Part shown: one piece after another, positions 1 through 8,016 of the stretch | Numbering within the stretch: the first letter of the stretch is position 1 | Layout of the letters: each line of letters starts with the position of its first letter | Source: Geminicoccaceae bacterium | GTDB taxonomy: Bacteria; Pseudomonadota; Alphaproteobacteria; Geminicoccales; Geminicoccaceae | DNA length: 39,894 nucleotides | Assembly: GCA_023512415.1 (NCBI GenBank) | Contig: JAILZQ010000008.1 | Coordinates: 1-39,894, forward strand | Direction: 5' to 3' | The notes under the pieces: model-generated | What the model was told of the DNA's origin: nothing | Seen by the model: the letters and a program-made list of their open reading frames with translations, nothing else | The model's database searches: none | Position numbers and translations under genes: made by a program

Positions 1-187
1 CGGTTGGGTCGGCCGAGGGCCGGCTCGCCGGGCCCGGCGGCGCCGGCGAGGTGCGAGCGAGGCCAGGTCGGGCGCGTCGGTGCCGCGGGCGGGAGAGATT
101 TTGGGGAAAGGTTGACGCGCGTCGGTGCCGAGCGAGCCGTGGGGGTGTCCGGCCGGCCGCGCAACGTGGGGAAGAGGAGGAAACGGA

Positions 188-559
188 ATGCTCAAGGGTG
201 CGCTTCTCGCGACGGCTGGCAGCCTCGTGCTGGCCTCGGCGGTCTCGGCCGGTGAGCCGACCCGCCTCACGGTCGACCAGATGGACGAGGTCACGGCCGG
301 CATCTCGCTGGCGCTCGCCGCCTTCCTGACGGCGACCGCGGCCGGCTCGGCCAGCTCGCAGAACGAGTCGACCAGCCAGGAGAGCGACGGCTCGGCCTCG
401 ACCTCGGACGAGGCCACGGTCAACACCGGCGGCACCACCCTCAAGGCGACCCGCAACGTCTCGGCGAAGAAGAAGGTGACGCAGACCTCGACGGCCTGCT
501 CGCTCTGCCAGAGCGCGGGCCTGACGCTCGGTGTCGCCGGCACGCTCACCACGCCCTGA
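188..559 (+). CDS. small secreted Ser/Thr-rich protein with post-signal 'LTVDQMDEVTAG' motif and C-terminal CSLC (paralogue-like 1)
   Basis: ATG at 188 preceded by GAGGAGG; MLKGALLATAGSLVLASAVSAGEP signal peptide; S/T/N-rich middle; strong terminator downstream. Confidence 0.75.
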   Translation: MLKGALLATAGSLVLASAVSAGEPTRLTVDQMDEVTAGISLALAAFLTATAAGSASSQNESTSQESDGSASTSDEATVNTGGTTLKATRNVSAKKKVTQTSTACSLCQSAGLTLGVAGTLTTP

Positions 560-617
560 GGCGTTCGAGCCGCAACGATCGAAAGGATCGCCGGACGGGT
601 CCGGCGACCCGCTCCTC

Positions 618-649
618 GAGCCCTCGCGAGGGGGCTCTTCTTTTTTTCT
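618..649 (+). terminator. Rho-independent terminator
   Basis: GAGCCC(618-623)/GGGCTC(632-637) stem followed by TTCTTTTTTTCTT. Confidence 0.8.
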
Positions 650-716
650 TCACCGCGTCGCGCTCAGATGCGGCGGTGCCCGGCCGGATCCGCGCCGGCC
701 ATCGAGGAGCCCGTCG

Positions 717-3113
717 ATGAGCGAGGCTGTTCGCGAAACGCTCGAACTGGCGATCGGCCGCTTGCAGGGCGGCGAGGTGAGCGAGGCGAGGGCGCTCGCC
801 GAGGCCGCGCTCGCCCGTCGCCCCGACGCGCCGGACGCCCACGCGATCCGCGCCGCCTGCCTCGAACAGGAGGGCCGTCTCGAGGAGGCGCTCGCCGCTT
901 GGGGCGAGGCCGTCCGGCTGAAGCCCGATTATCTCCTGGCTCTAGTGAACCGAGCCGCTCTCCTGCACCGGCTCGGCCGGCTCGAGCCGGCCCTCGAGGG
1001 CGTCGAGGCGGCACTTTCGCTCGCCCCCGACCTCGCCCTCCTGCACGCCAACCGCGCCGCCATCCTGGTCGATCTGCAGCGCTGGGCCGACGCGGCTTCG
1101 GCCGCCCGCGCCGCCATTCAACGCGAGGCCGGGCTCGCCCGGGCGCACCTCGCCCTCGCGCTCGCGACCGAGGCGCTCGAGGGCGGGAAGGCGGCGCTCC
1201 CCCACCTCGAACAGGCGATCGCCGAGGGCCCGGACCTCCCGGCCGCGCGGCTCCACGCGGTGCGGATCCTGGCCGAGCTCGGCCGCCTGGCCGAGGCGCT
1301 GGCCACCGCCGAGGCCGCCCTCGAACGCTTTCCCGAGGAGATCGCGTTGTTGGTCTGGCGCGGTCGGTTGTTGCGCCAGCTCGACCGGCCGCGCGAGGCG
1401 CTCGAGCCGCTCGAGGCGGCCTTGGCCGTCGACCCGGCGCACGAGGAGGCGCGTCTCGAGCACGGCCTGGCGCTCGCCGATCTCGGCCGCGACGAGCAGG
1501 CCCGGGCGATCGCCGAGCTCGAGCGGCTGGTCGCCGAAAAGCCCCGAGATCCCGCTCACCTCTTGGCCCTCGGCGTGGCCCTGATCCGCAACGGTCAATC
1601 AGCGCGTGCCCTGCCGATCCTCGACCGGGCGGCGGCGCTCGACCCCGAGGATCCCGAGATCGTCCTCGAGCGCGGCTTGGCGCTCTCGCGCTCGGGCCGG
1701 CTGGACGAAGCCATCGACTGCTACCGCCGGGCGGGCGAGCTCTGGCCCCGCCACCCGGAGCCGCCGATGCGCCTGGGCCGAGCCTACATGAGACTCGGCG
1801 ACAGCCGGCGCGCCGCCGAGGCTTTCCGCCGTGGCCTCGAGCTCGCCCCCGAGGACCGGATCTCGCACAGCGATCTGTTGCTCTGCCTCCTGTTCGGCGG
1901 GCTGGTCGGCATCGAGGAGCTGGCGGCCGAGCATCGGGCCTGGGGCGAACGCCACGGTCGGCCGGCGGGCCGCTTCACCGATTGGCCCAATCCGCCGGAC
2001 CCGGACCGGCCGCTGCGCATCGGCTTCGTCTCGCCCGATTTCGGCGAGCACCCGGTCGGCCGGATGGCCCTGCCGGTGTTGGCGGCGATCGACCGGGAGT
2101 GGTATCGGACCGTCGCCTATTCGAGCCGGGAACGCAAGGATGGCTGGACCGCACGGATCGCCGCCGCGGTCGACGTCTGGCGCGACGTGGCCGGTCTCGA
2201 CGACCGGGCTCTCGCGCGGTTGGTCCGCGAGGACGCGATCGACCTGCTCGTCGACCTCTCGGGCCACACCGCGAACAACCGGCTCGGCTGCTTCGCGCTG
2301 CATCCGGCGCCCGTGCAGGCGGGTTGGCTCGGCTATCCCTTCACGACCGGGCTCGCGGCGATGGACTACGTGTTCGCCGACGACAGCATGGTGCGCCCGG
2401 GCGAGGAACGGTTCTACGTCGAGACCGTGCTACGCTTCCCCTCCGGTCGGCTGTGCTTCGCGCCACCCGACTACGCCATCGCGGTCAAGCTGCCGCCGGT
2501 GCTGCGCAGCGGACGGGTGACCTTCGGCAGCTTCAACAACACGGTCAAGCTCGGCCCGGAGGTCGTGGCCCTTTGGAGCCGGGTGCTGCACGCCGTGCCC
2601 GGCTCGCGCCTGCTCCTCAAATGGGGCGCCTTCGACCACCTTTCGGCGGTGGCGCAGTTCCGCGCCGCCTTCGCAGCGCACGGCATCGGGGCGGACCGGC
2701 TCGAGTTCCGCGGCCGGTCGAGCCACGCCGACATGCTGGCCGAGTACGGCGCGGTCGACATCGCCCTCGACCCGTTCCCCTATGGCGGTGGGATGACCAG
2801 CCTCGAGGCACTGTGGATGGGCTGCCCGCTCGTCACCATGACCGGACCGTATCCGATGGAGCGACAAGGCGAGGCGTTCCTGCGCCAGCTCGGCGAGCCC
2901 GGCTGGATCGCCCGCGATCCCGAGCAGTACGTCCGGATCGCCGCCGGGCTCGCCGGCTCACCCGGCCGGCTGGCGGCGCTGCGGCTCTTGCAGCGCGAAC
3001 GGATGCGCGTCTCGCCGCTATGCGACGGGGCGCGCATCGCCCGGGAACTCGAGGCGCTCCTGCGCGAGGCCTGGCGGCGTTGGTGTACGCACGATGAAGA
3101 CCGCCGCGGGTGA
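717..3113 (+). CDS. TPR-repeat protein with C-terminal GT41 O-GlcNAc transferase (SPINDLY/OGT-like) domain
   Basis: Multiple TPRs, then RIGFVSPDFGEHPVGRM, LLVDLSGHTANNRLGCFALHPAPVQAGWLGYPFTTG, FGSFNNTVKLGPEVVALWSRVL, DIALDPFPYGGGMTSLEALWMGCPLVT, typical of GT41; start set at the ATG at 717. Confidence 0.9.
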   Translation: MSEAVRETLELAIGRLQGGEVSEARALAEAALARRPDAPDAHAIRAACLEQEGRLEEALAAWGEAVRLKPDYLLALVNRAALLHRLGRLEPALEGVEAALSLAPDLALLHANRAAILVDLQRWADAASAARAAIQREAGLARAHLALALATEALEGGKAALPHLEQAIAEGPDLPAARLHAVRILAELGRLAEALATAEAALERFPEEIALLVWRGRLLRQLDRPREALEPLEAALAVDPAHEEARLEHGLALADLGRDEQARAIAELERLVAEKPRDPAHLLALGVALIRNGQSARALPILDRAAALDPEDPEIVLERGLALSRSGRLDEAIDCYRRAGELWPRHPEPPMRLGRAYMRLGDSRRAAEAFRRGLELAPEDRISHSDLLLCLLFGGLVGIEELAAEHRAWGERHGRPAGRFTDWPNPPDPDRPLRIGFVSPDFGEHPVGRMALPVLAAIDREWYRTVAYSSRERKDGWTARIAAAVDVWRDVAGLDDRALARLVREDAIDLLVDLSGHTANNRLGCFALHPAPVQAGWLGYPFTTGLAAMDYVFADDSMVRPGEERFYVETVLRFPSGRLCFAPPDYAIAVKLPPVLRSGRVTFGSFNNTVKLGPEVVALWSRVLHAVPGSRLLLKWGAFDHLSAVAQFRAAFAAHGIGADRLEFRGRSSHADMLAEYGAVDIALDPFPYGGGMTSLEALWMGCPLVTMTGPYPMERQGEAFLRQLGEPGWIARDPEQYVRIAAGLAGSPGRLAALRLLQRERMRVSPLCDGARIARELEALLREAWRRWCTHDEDRRG

Positions 3114-3171
3114 GATAGACAGCTGTTCGCGACCAGCCATCCGCGGGCCACGGCGCGACTGCCAGGTGATC

Positions 3172-3444
3172 TCAGAGCCCGGCGATCAGAATCTCGAGCA
3201 CTACATATTCGCGCAGGACGGTGATTCCCGCCTGCGCCTGGCCGCCGCCGATGCCGCCGGCGAACCCGCTCTGGAGCTCCGCTAGCGCCAACACGGCGAA
3301 CTGCCTGCGGATTTGGTCGCCGGTCGGCCCGGCCGCGGTGACCTGGTCGAGCTGCGCCTCGGTGAGCTTGATCTCCTCCGCCTGCGCGGCCGCGCCGAGC
3401 GAGAGGGCGAACGCCGCGCCGAGCGCGAGCTTGCCGAGCTTCAT
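3172..3444 (-). CDS. small secreted protein with post-signal 'LTEAQLDQVTAAG' motif (paralogue-like 2)
   Basis: MKLGKLALGAAFALSLGAAAQA signal peptide followed by EEIKLTEAQLDQVTAAG. Confidence 0.7.
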   Translation of the reverse strand: MKLGKLALGAAFALSLGAAAQAEEIKLTEAQLDQVTAAGPTGDQIRRQFAVLALAELQSGFAGGIGGGQAQAGITVLREYVVLEILIAGL

Positions 3445-3574
3445 GGTGCGTTCCTCCGTGTTGGTCGCTGCGGCCCCGGAGCCGCCACGAGGCTGGGCTA
3501 GCGAGCCTCCCCGCCGCCCGTCAACGGCGCATCGGGTCGATCACCCGAGGGCGTAGGCGCACCCGCCACCGGGC

Positions 3575-3961
3575 TCAGCCGCTGACCGAGCCCTGGACCA
3601 CGAGCGTCTCGAGATGGCCCTTGGTCACCCGGTTGGCCTTGAAGGTCTTCTTGCCGGAGGCCGTGACCTTCTTCTTCCCGCCGCCCGTGGATCCCGTGCC
3701 GCCGCTCGGTGGGATCACCACGACCAACTGCCGGCCGTTGAGCTTCAAGGCCAGCTCGGCGAGCCCCTTCTTCGGCGCCGGCAGGACCGCCTGGGCGACG
3801 ATCCCCGCCGCCTTCACCTGCTTGGCGCCGCCGGCGGTCACCAGATCGAGCGCCGCCGGATCGAGCGGCAGGGGCTCCTGTGCTGAGGCGGACCCGCAAC
3901 CCAGAGCCGCCGCCAACAGTAATGCCGGCAGCGCGGCCAACCGGATGCCCCCACGACCCAT
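3575..3961 (-). CDS. small secreted protein with post-signal 'LDPAALDLVTAGG' motif, Lys/Gly-rich C-terminal region (paralogue-like 3)
   Basis: Start chosen at MGRGGIRLAALPALLLAAALGCGSASAQEP (signal peptide); motif LDPAALDLVTAGG. Confidence 0.65.
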   Translation of the reverse strand: MGRGGIRLAALPALLLAAALGCGSASAQEPLPLDPAALDLVTAGGAKQVKAAGIVAQAVLPAPKKGLAELALKLNGRQLVVVIPPSGGTGSTGGGKKKVTASGKKTFKANRVTKGHLETLVVQGSVSG

Positions 3962-4135
3962 CGCTTCCCCCCCGATCGGCCCGCTCGAGGCGGCGCCGAC
4001 CGTTCCCCTTTCCAGCAGACGGCAGTCTGCGAAAGGCGCGCGGGCGCGGCAAGCGCCCACAGGGAGTACGACCCTTGGTTGTAGTTATGGAAAGTTGAGC
4101 TTAGCGTGCGACTTGCGCGTGGCCGTTGCCGAGGC

Positions 4136-4417
4136 TCAGCGCGGGAAGAGCGCCACCGCCGCCCGGCTCGAGGTGGTGGCGACCAGGCGGGCGGTCCGGC
4201 CGTCGCTCTGCGCCGAGTGGTTGGCCCGGGTCGTCGCCACCGCCACCGGCCCGGCGGCGAACGCGCTCGCCTGGCTCTCGGTCGAGCCGGAGAGCTGGCG
4301 GAGGCCGGCGCCGCGGACCGCATCGAGGCCCGCCGGGTCGAGGCGGACCGGCTCGGCCCGGGCGATCCCGGCGCCGGTCAGCAGCGTGCTCGCGAGGAGG
4401 AGGGTTCGGAGCTTCAC
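4136..4417 (-). CDS. small secreted protein with post-signal 'LDPAGLDAVRGAG' motif (paralogue-like 4)
   Basis: GTG start; MKLRTLLLASTLLTGAGIARAEP signal peptide; motif LDPAGLDAVRGAG. Confidence 0.6.
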   Translation of the reverse strand: MKLRTLLLASTLLTGAGIARAEPVRLDPAGLDAVRGAGLRQLSGSTESQASAFAAGPVAVATTRANHSAQSDGRTARLVATTSSRAAVALFPR

Positions 4418-4514
4418 GATGGTCTCCCGCTGGCTGGCCGGCCGATCGGGGCTACGCCCTCGCGTCAGGGGCCGGCCCGAATGTTGCTCGACTGGAGGTC
4501 GAGCGCTCCTGCGA

Positions 4515-4554
4515 GTGGGGGCGGGTCCCGCCTCGAAAGGCGGTGGGCCCCCAC
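4515..4554 (-). terminator. GC-rich hairpin downstream of the RTX gene, terminator-like but without a clear U tract
   Basis: GTGGGGGC(4515-4522)/GCCCCCAC(4547-4554) with inner stem CCGCCT/AGGCGG and CGAA loop. Confidence 0.4.
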
Positions 4555-4567
4555 GTCCGCATGCGCC

Positions 4568-6493
4568 TCAAGTGTAGGTGTCGTAGCCGCCACCCGAGCT
4601 CACCAGGTTGAGCGTGCTCTCGACGTTCATGAGGAAGAGCGCGTCGCCGTCGCCGCCGTGTTCGATCAACAGGCCCCGCCCGTAGCGGGCATCGGTCACC
4701 ACGGTCTGGCGGATCGGCTCGCCCCGCTCGAGCTTGAGGACGTCCACGCCGCGCTCGAAGTCGATGACGATGTCGACCCCGTCGCCGTCGTTGAACCAGA
4801 AGGTGTCACGTCCGGAGCCACCCAGCAGATGGTCGCCGGCGAACAGCTCGACCTCGTTGAAGAGGACGAGCGGGCCCTCGAGGCCGTCGAGCGGCACCAC
4901 CTCGACGCTGAAGGCGCTGTGCACCTCGCCGAAGGTCTCGACCAGGAAGTCGTTGGTGATCGTGACTTCGGCTTGGGCGTAGATGTCGCCCGTCAGCTGG
5001 ATCAGCATGAGCGCCTGGCTACCGTCGCCGAGCGTCAGCAGGGCGAGCGCCTGCAACGCGCCGCCGATGCTCACCACGATGTTGCCGAACTCGTTGAGCT
5101 CGGCGGTGGCGAAGGCGTCGGCCGCGGCGTAGGTCTGGCCGAACAGGTCGAAATCGCCGTCGATCAGGTACTTGAGCGCGTAGCGGCCGGTGTCCTCGCC
5201 ACCCCAGAGATGGTCGTCGCCGGCCCCGCCGTTGAGGTAGTCGTTACCCGGCAGCCCACCCTCGGCCCGGGCTTCGACCGAGAACACCACGTCGTCGAAG
5301 TCGCGGGAGGCGCCCGGATAGTCCTCGAGAGCGAGGCGGAACTCACGCTCCCCGCCGGTCTGGTCGACCAGATGCCCCGTGTACCAGCCGTTCGGGTTCT
5401 TGCCCGGCTCGGTGGTGAGGAGGTTCACGCCGCCGAAGCCGTGGAGCGGCCGGCCGGTGTCGATCTCCCGGAGGATCCAAGCACCACCCTCGTTCACGAG
5501 CCGCAGCTCGAGCTGGGTCGGGTCGCCCTGGGTGAGCCAGCCGTTCTCCCGGTAGCCGTCCGGGATCAAGAAGAACTCGAGATTGCGGTACTGCTCCGGC
5601 GTAAGGCTGAGCTCGGCCAGGAAGCGGATCACGTTCGGGTCGCTGTCGAGGTCCGTGTTGGCCAAGAGGATCCGCGCCTCGCCGGTCGTCCGGTCGTAAT
5701 AGCCGAAAACGTTCTGGAAGTCGGCGCTCTCCGAGACGAACCGGATCTCGAGCTTGACGTCGAGCGTGGAGGCGGAGCCGCGCTCGTCCTGGTCGCCGAA
5801 GATCAGATCGTCGCCGGCCCCGCCGTTGATCCGGTCGTTGCCGAACCCGCCGACGATCAGGTCCTTCGAGGCGAAGGCCACGTTCGAGAGATAGGTGTCG
5901 TTGCCGTTGCCGAGATCGATGCGGATCTCGGTGTCGCGGCCGTTGTAGGCCGGGATCGCGCCCGTGCCCTTGCCGAGCCGGCCCGAGCCGACCTCGACCC
6001 AGTCGTCGTGCTCGGTCAGCGTGGCGGTGAACAGGTTGGGCTTGGTCACCCGGTTGTTGAGCAGGTCGAGGTGCAGCCGCAGCGGCCCGTCCATGTCGCC
6101 GGCGTCGAGCGAGCCGCGGACGAAGTTGGTGATCCGCACCGTGACCTCGTCGGTCGCCGGGCCGGGGTGGATCCCGTCGCCGAGGTCGATCCGCACGTCG
6201 GCGAAGTTCTTGACGTTGATCCGCGCGACCTCGGACATCAAGGCGTCGTCGGCCGACAGGGCGAGGGCGCCGACCTTGCCGAAGCCCTTGTCGCCGACGC
6301 AGACGTCGAGGATCTTGTTCCCAGGCGTGCCCTTCAGCGAGGCTTTGACCTTCGGCACGTCGCTGCCGCTGAACGGCCGCACGTTCCAGCTGAAGTTGGT
6401 CGTGCCGAAATCCCGCGTCCAAGCCTGGGTGGAAGGCGGCTCGTTCGGGTCGAGCAGACGGTCGAAGCTGCGGGCGAAGGTGATCTTGCTCAC
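4568..6493 (-). CDS. RTX (hemolysin-type calcium-binding) protein with DUF4114-like region, probable type I secretion substrate
   Basis: Nonapeptide repeats GGFGNDRINGGAGDDLIFGD, GNDYLNGGAGDDHLWGG, GDHLLGGSGRDTFWF; DUF4114-like EFFLIPDGYRENGW...DFDDVVFSVEAR; no N-terminal signal peptide. Confidence 0.85.
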   Translation of the reverse strand: MSKITFARSFDRLLDPNEPPSTQAWTRDFGTTNFSWNVRPFSGSDVPKVKASLKGTPGNKILDVCVGDKGFGKVGALALSADDALMSEVARINVKNFADVRIDLGDGIHPGPATDEVTVRITNFVRGSLDAGDMDGPLRLHLDLLNNRVTKPNLFTATLTEHDDWVEVGSGRLGKGTGAIPAYNGRDTEIRIDLGNGNDTYLSNVAFASKDLIVGGFGNDRINGGAGDDLIFGDQDERGSASTLDVKLEIRFVSESADFQNVFGYYDRTTGEARILLANTDLDSDPNVIRFLAELSLTPEQYRNLEFFLIPDGYRENGWLTQGDPTQLELRLVNEGGAWILREIDTGRPLHGFGGVNLLTTEPGKNPNGWYTGHLVDQTGGEREFRLALEDYPGASRDFDDVVFSVEARAEGGLPGNDYLNGGAGDDHLWGGEDTGRYALKYLIDGDFDLFGQTYAAADAFATAELNEFGNIVVSIGGALQALALLTLGDGSQALMLIQLTGDIYAQAEVTITNDFLVETFGEVHSAFSVEVVPLDGLEGPLVLFNEVELFAGDHLLGGSGRDTFWFNDGDGVDIVIDFERGVDVLKLERGEPIRQTVVTDARYGRGLLIEHGGDGDALFLMNVESTLNLVSSGGGYDTYT

Positions 6494-6585
6494 GGTCTCT
6501 CTTCCCGGCTCTCCCGCGCGGAGGGCGGCCCGCGGCGGTGTTGGCTGTCGCCGCCGGTATCTCTGGAGGGGGAAGAGATCGCTTG

Positions 6586-6602
6586 GTTAAGAGGGACTTA
6601 AC
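6586..6602. promoter_or_regulatory. possible operator: GTTAAG-N5-CTTAAC inverted repeat upstream of the RTX gene
   Basis: Perfect 6+6 inverted repeat in a relatively AT-rich patch about 93 bp upstream of the RTX start. Confidence 0.3.
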
Positions 6603-6635
6603 GACATCTTCGTACGACGCCGCGTTAACCAGCCG

Positions 6636-7340
6636 TCAACGCTGGCGGAGGGTCTCCGCTGGCGCCGAGCAGGTGGCGAACGCCTCGCGCGCCTGGCGCT
6701 CGCGCACCGCACGGCAGAGCGCCCGGAGCCGCCGGTCCGGCACGCCCAGCTCTTCGAGATGCGCCACCGTGTTGAAAAGATACTCGCAACACGGCCCGAC
6801 CGGACCGCGGGCGGTCGCGAGCGCCTCGACGATCCGTGCCGCGGGCAGCCGCCCGGCGTAGCGCGGATGGGCGCGGTTGATCGTGAAGGCGATCGCCCGC
6901 AGCGTCTCCCCCTCGCTCCGCGCGGTGACCCAGGTCGGTCGGTAGGCGGCGGTGACCATCTCGCGCCGCCAGACGATGTCGAGCTCGCTCTCGACCTCGG
7001 CCTCGGCGATCCGGAAGGCAACGCCCCGGCACGAGCCGCCGGGCTCGAGGCCGAGCATCAGCCCCGGTCGGTCCGGGGTGCCGCGGCCAATGCTGGTCCA
7101 AAGACAGAAGCGGCGGTGCCAGCCCGCCACCGTGACCACCCGCCGCTCGACGAAGTGGAAACACGGGTTCCAGATCAACGAGCCGTAGCCGAAGACCCAG
7201 ACCGGGGCGCCGGGAGGTCGTCGGGCGAGGCAGGCGGCGCGCGAGGCGGCGAGCTCTCGCTCGTCGAGCACGCCCGGGACGCCGCTCGCCCGCACGAGCT
7301 CTTGAACCCAGCCGGAGCGGATGCGCTCACGGGTCAGCAA
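6636..7340 (-). CDS. chaC: ChaC-like gamma-glutamylcyclotransferase
   Basis: VWVFGYGSLIWNPCFHFVERRVVTVAGWHRRFCLWTSIGRGTPDRPGLMLGLEPGGSCRGVAFRI matches the ChaC family. Confidence 0.9.
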   Translation of the reverse strand: MLTRERIRSGWVQELVRASGVPGVLDERELAASRAACLARRPPGAPVWVFGYGSLIWNPCFHFVERRVVTVAGWHRRFCLWTSIGRGTPDRPGLMLGLEPGGSCRGVAFRIAEAEVESELDIVWRREMVTAAYRPTWVTARSEGETLRAIAFTINRAHPRYAGRLPAARIVEALATARGPVGPCCEYLFNTVAHLEELGVPDRRLRALCRAVRERQAREAFATCSAPAETLRQR

Positions 7341-7383
7341 GGGCAGGCCCTCCTCGTCGCGCCGCGGCAGATGCGGCGGAGGG

Positions 7384-8016
7384 TCACCCTTTGCAAGGGG
7401 GGCGGCCCGGCCCGGTCTCGCCGGCCGGCGCGCGACGGATCCGCCGGCGTGCCGGGCGTGGCGGCGCTGCCGCGCTCGGCCGCAGGAAGACGAAGCGGGT
7501 ACGACCGTAGCGGCGCTCCTGCTCGAGCTCGAGACCCTCGGGTGGCGTGAAGGGCTCGTCGGCCGCGAGCTCGACTACCACCCGACCTTCCCGGGAGAGC
7601 CAACCACCAGCCAAGAGTGAGTTGAGGGCAGGGCCGGCGAGCCCGGAGCGCCAAGGCGGGTCGAGGAAGACGAGATCGAACGGCTCGCGCGCGGGCCCGA
7701 GCCGGCTCGCGTCGGCCACGAGCAGGCGGACCCGGCCGGTCTCGCCCAGATGCTCGATGTTCTTGCGGATGGTCGCCACGGCAGCCGGATCGTTCTCGAC
7801 CAGGAGGACGGCCTCCGCGCCGCGCGAGGCGGCTTCGAGGCCGACCGCCCCCGAGCCCGCGAACAGGTCGAGGAACCGGCTGCCGGCGAGTGGCGGACTG
7901 CCGTGCTCCAAGATCCCCATGAGCGCCTCGCGCGCCCGGTCCGAGGTCGGTCGCGTGGCGAGCCCGGGCGGGGCCTGGATCTTTCGCCCGCGATGCCGGC
8001 CGGCGACGATCCTCAC
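7384..8016 (-). CDS. rsmD: 16S rRNA (guanine(966)-N(2))-methyltransferase RsmD
   Basis: MRIVAGRHRGRKI..RPTSDRAREALMGIL..FLDLFAGSGAVGLEAASRGA..FDLVFLDPPW. Confidence 0.92.
   Translation of the reverse strand: MRIVAGRHRGRKIQAPPGLATRPTSDRAREALMGILEHGSPPLAGSRFLDLFAGSGAVGLEAASRGAEAVLLVENDPAAVATIRKNIEHLGETGRVRLLVADASRLGPAREPFDLVFLDPPWRSGLAGPALNSLLAGGWLSREGRVVVELAADEPFTPPEGLELEQERRYGRTRFVFLRPSAAAPPRPARRRIRRAPAGETGPGRPPCKG

Noticed and set aside
668-3097. 809-aa Arg/Pro-rich ORF in another frame of the OGT gene
   Set aside because: Low-complexity R/P/A/G composition expected from an out-of-frame read of GC-rich coding DNA.
3498-4052. 184-aa minus-strand ORF overlapping peptide 3
   Set aside because: Different frame with Arg/Gly-rich composition; the overlapping frame has a signal peptide and the shared motif.
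4106-6601. 831-aa plus-strand ORF antisense to the RTX gene
   Set aside because: E/V/A-rich translation typical of the mirror strand of a GC-rich gene; the minus strand has clear RTX repeats.
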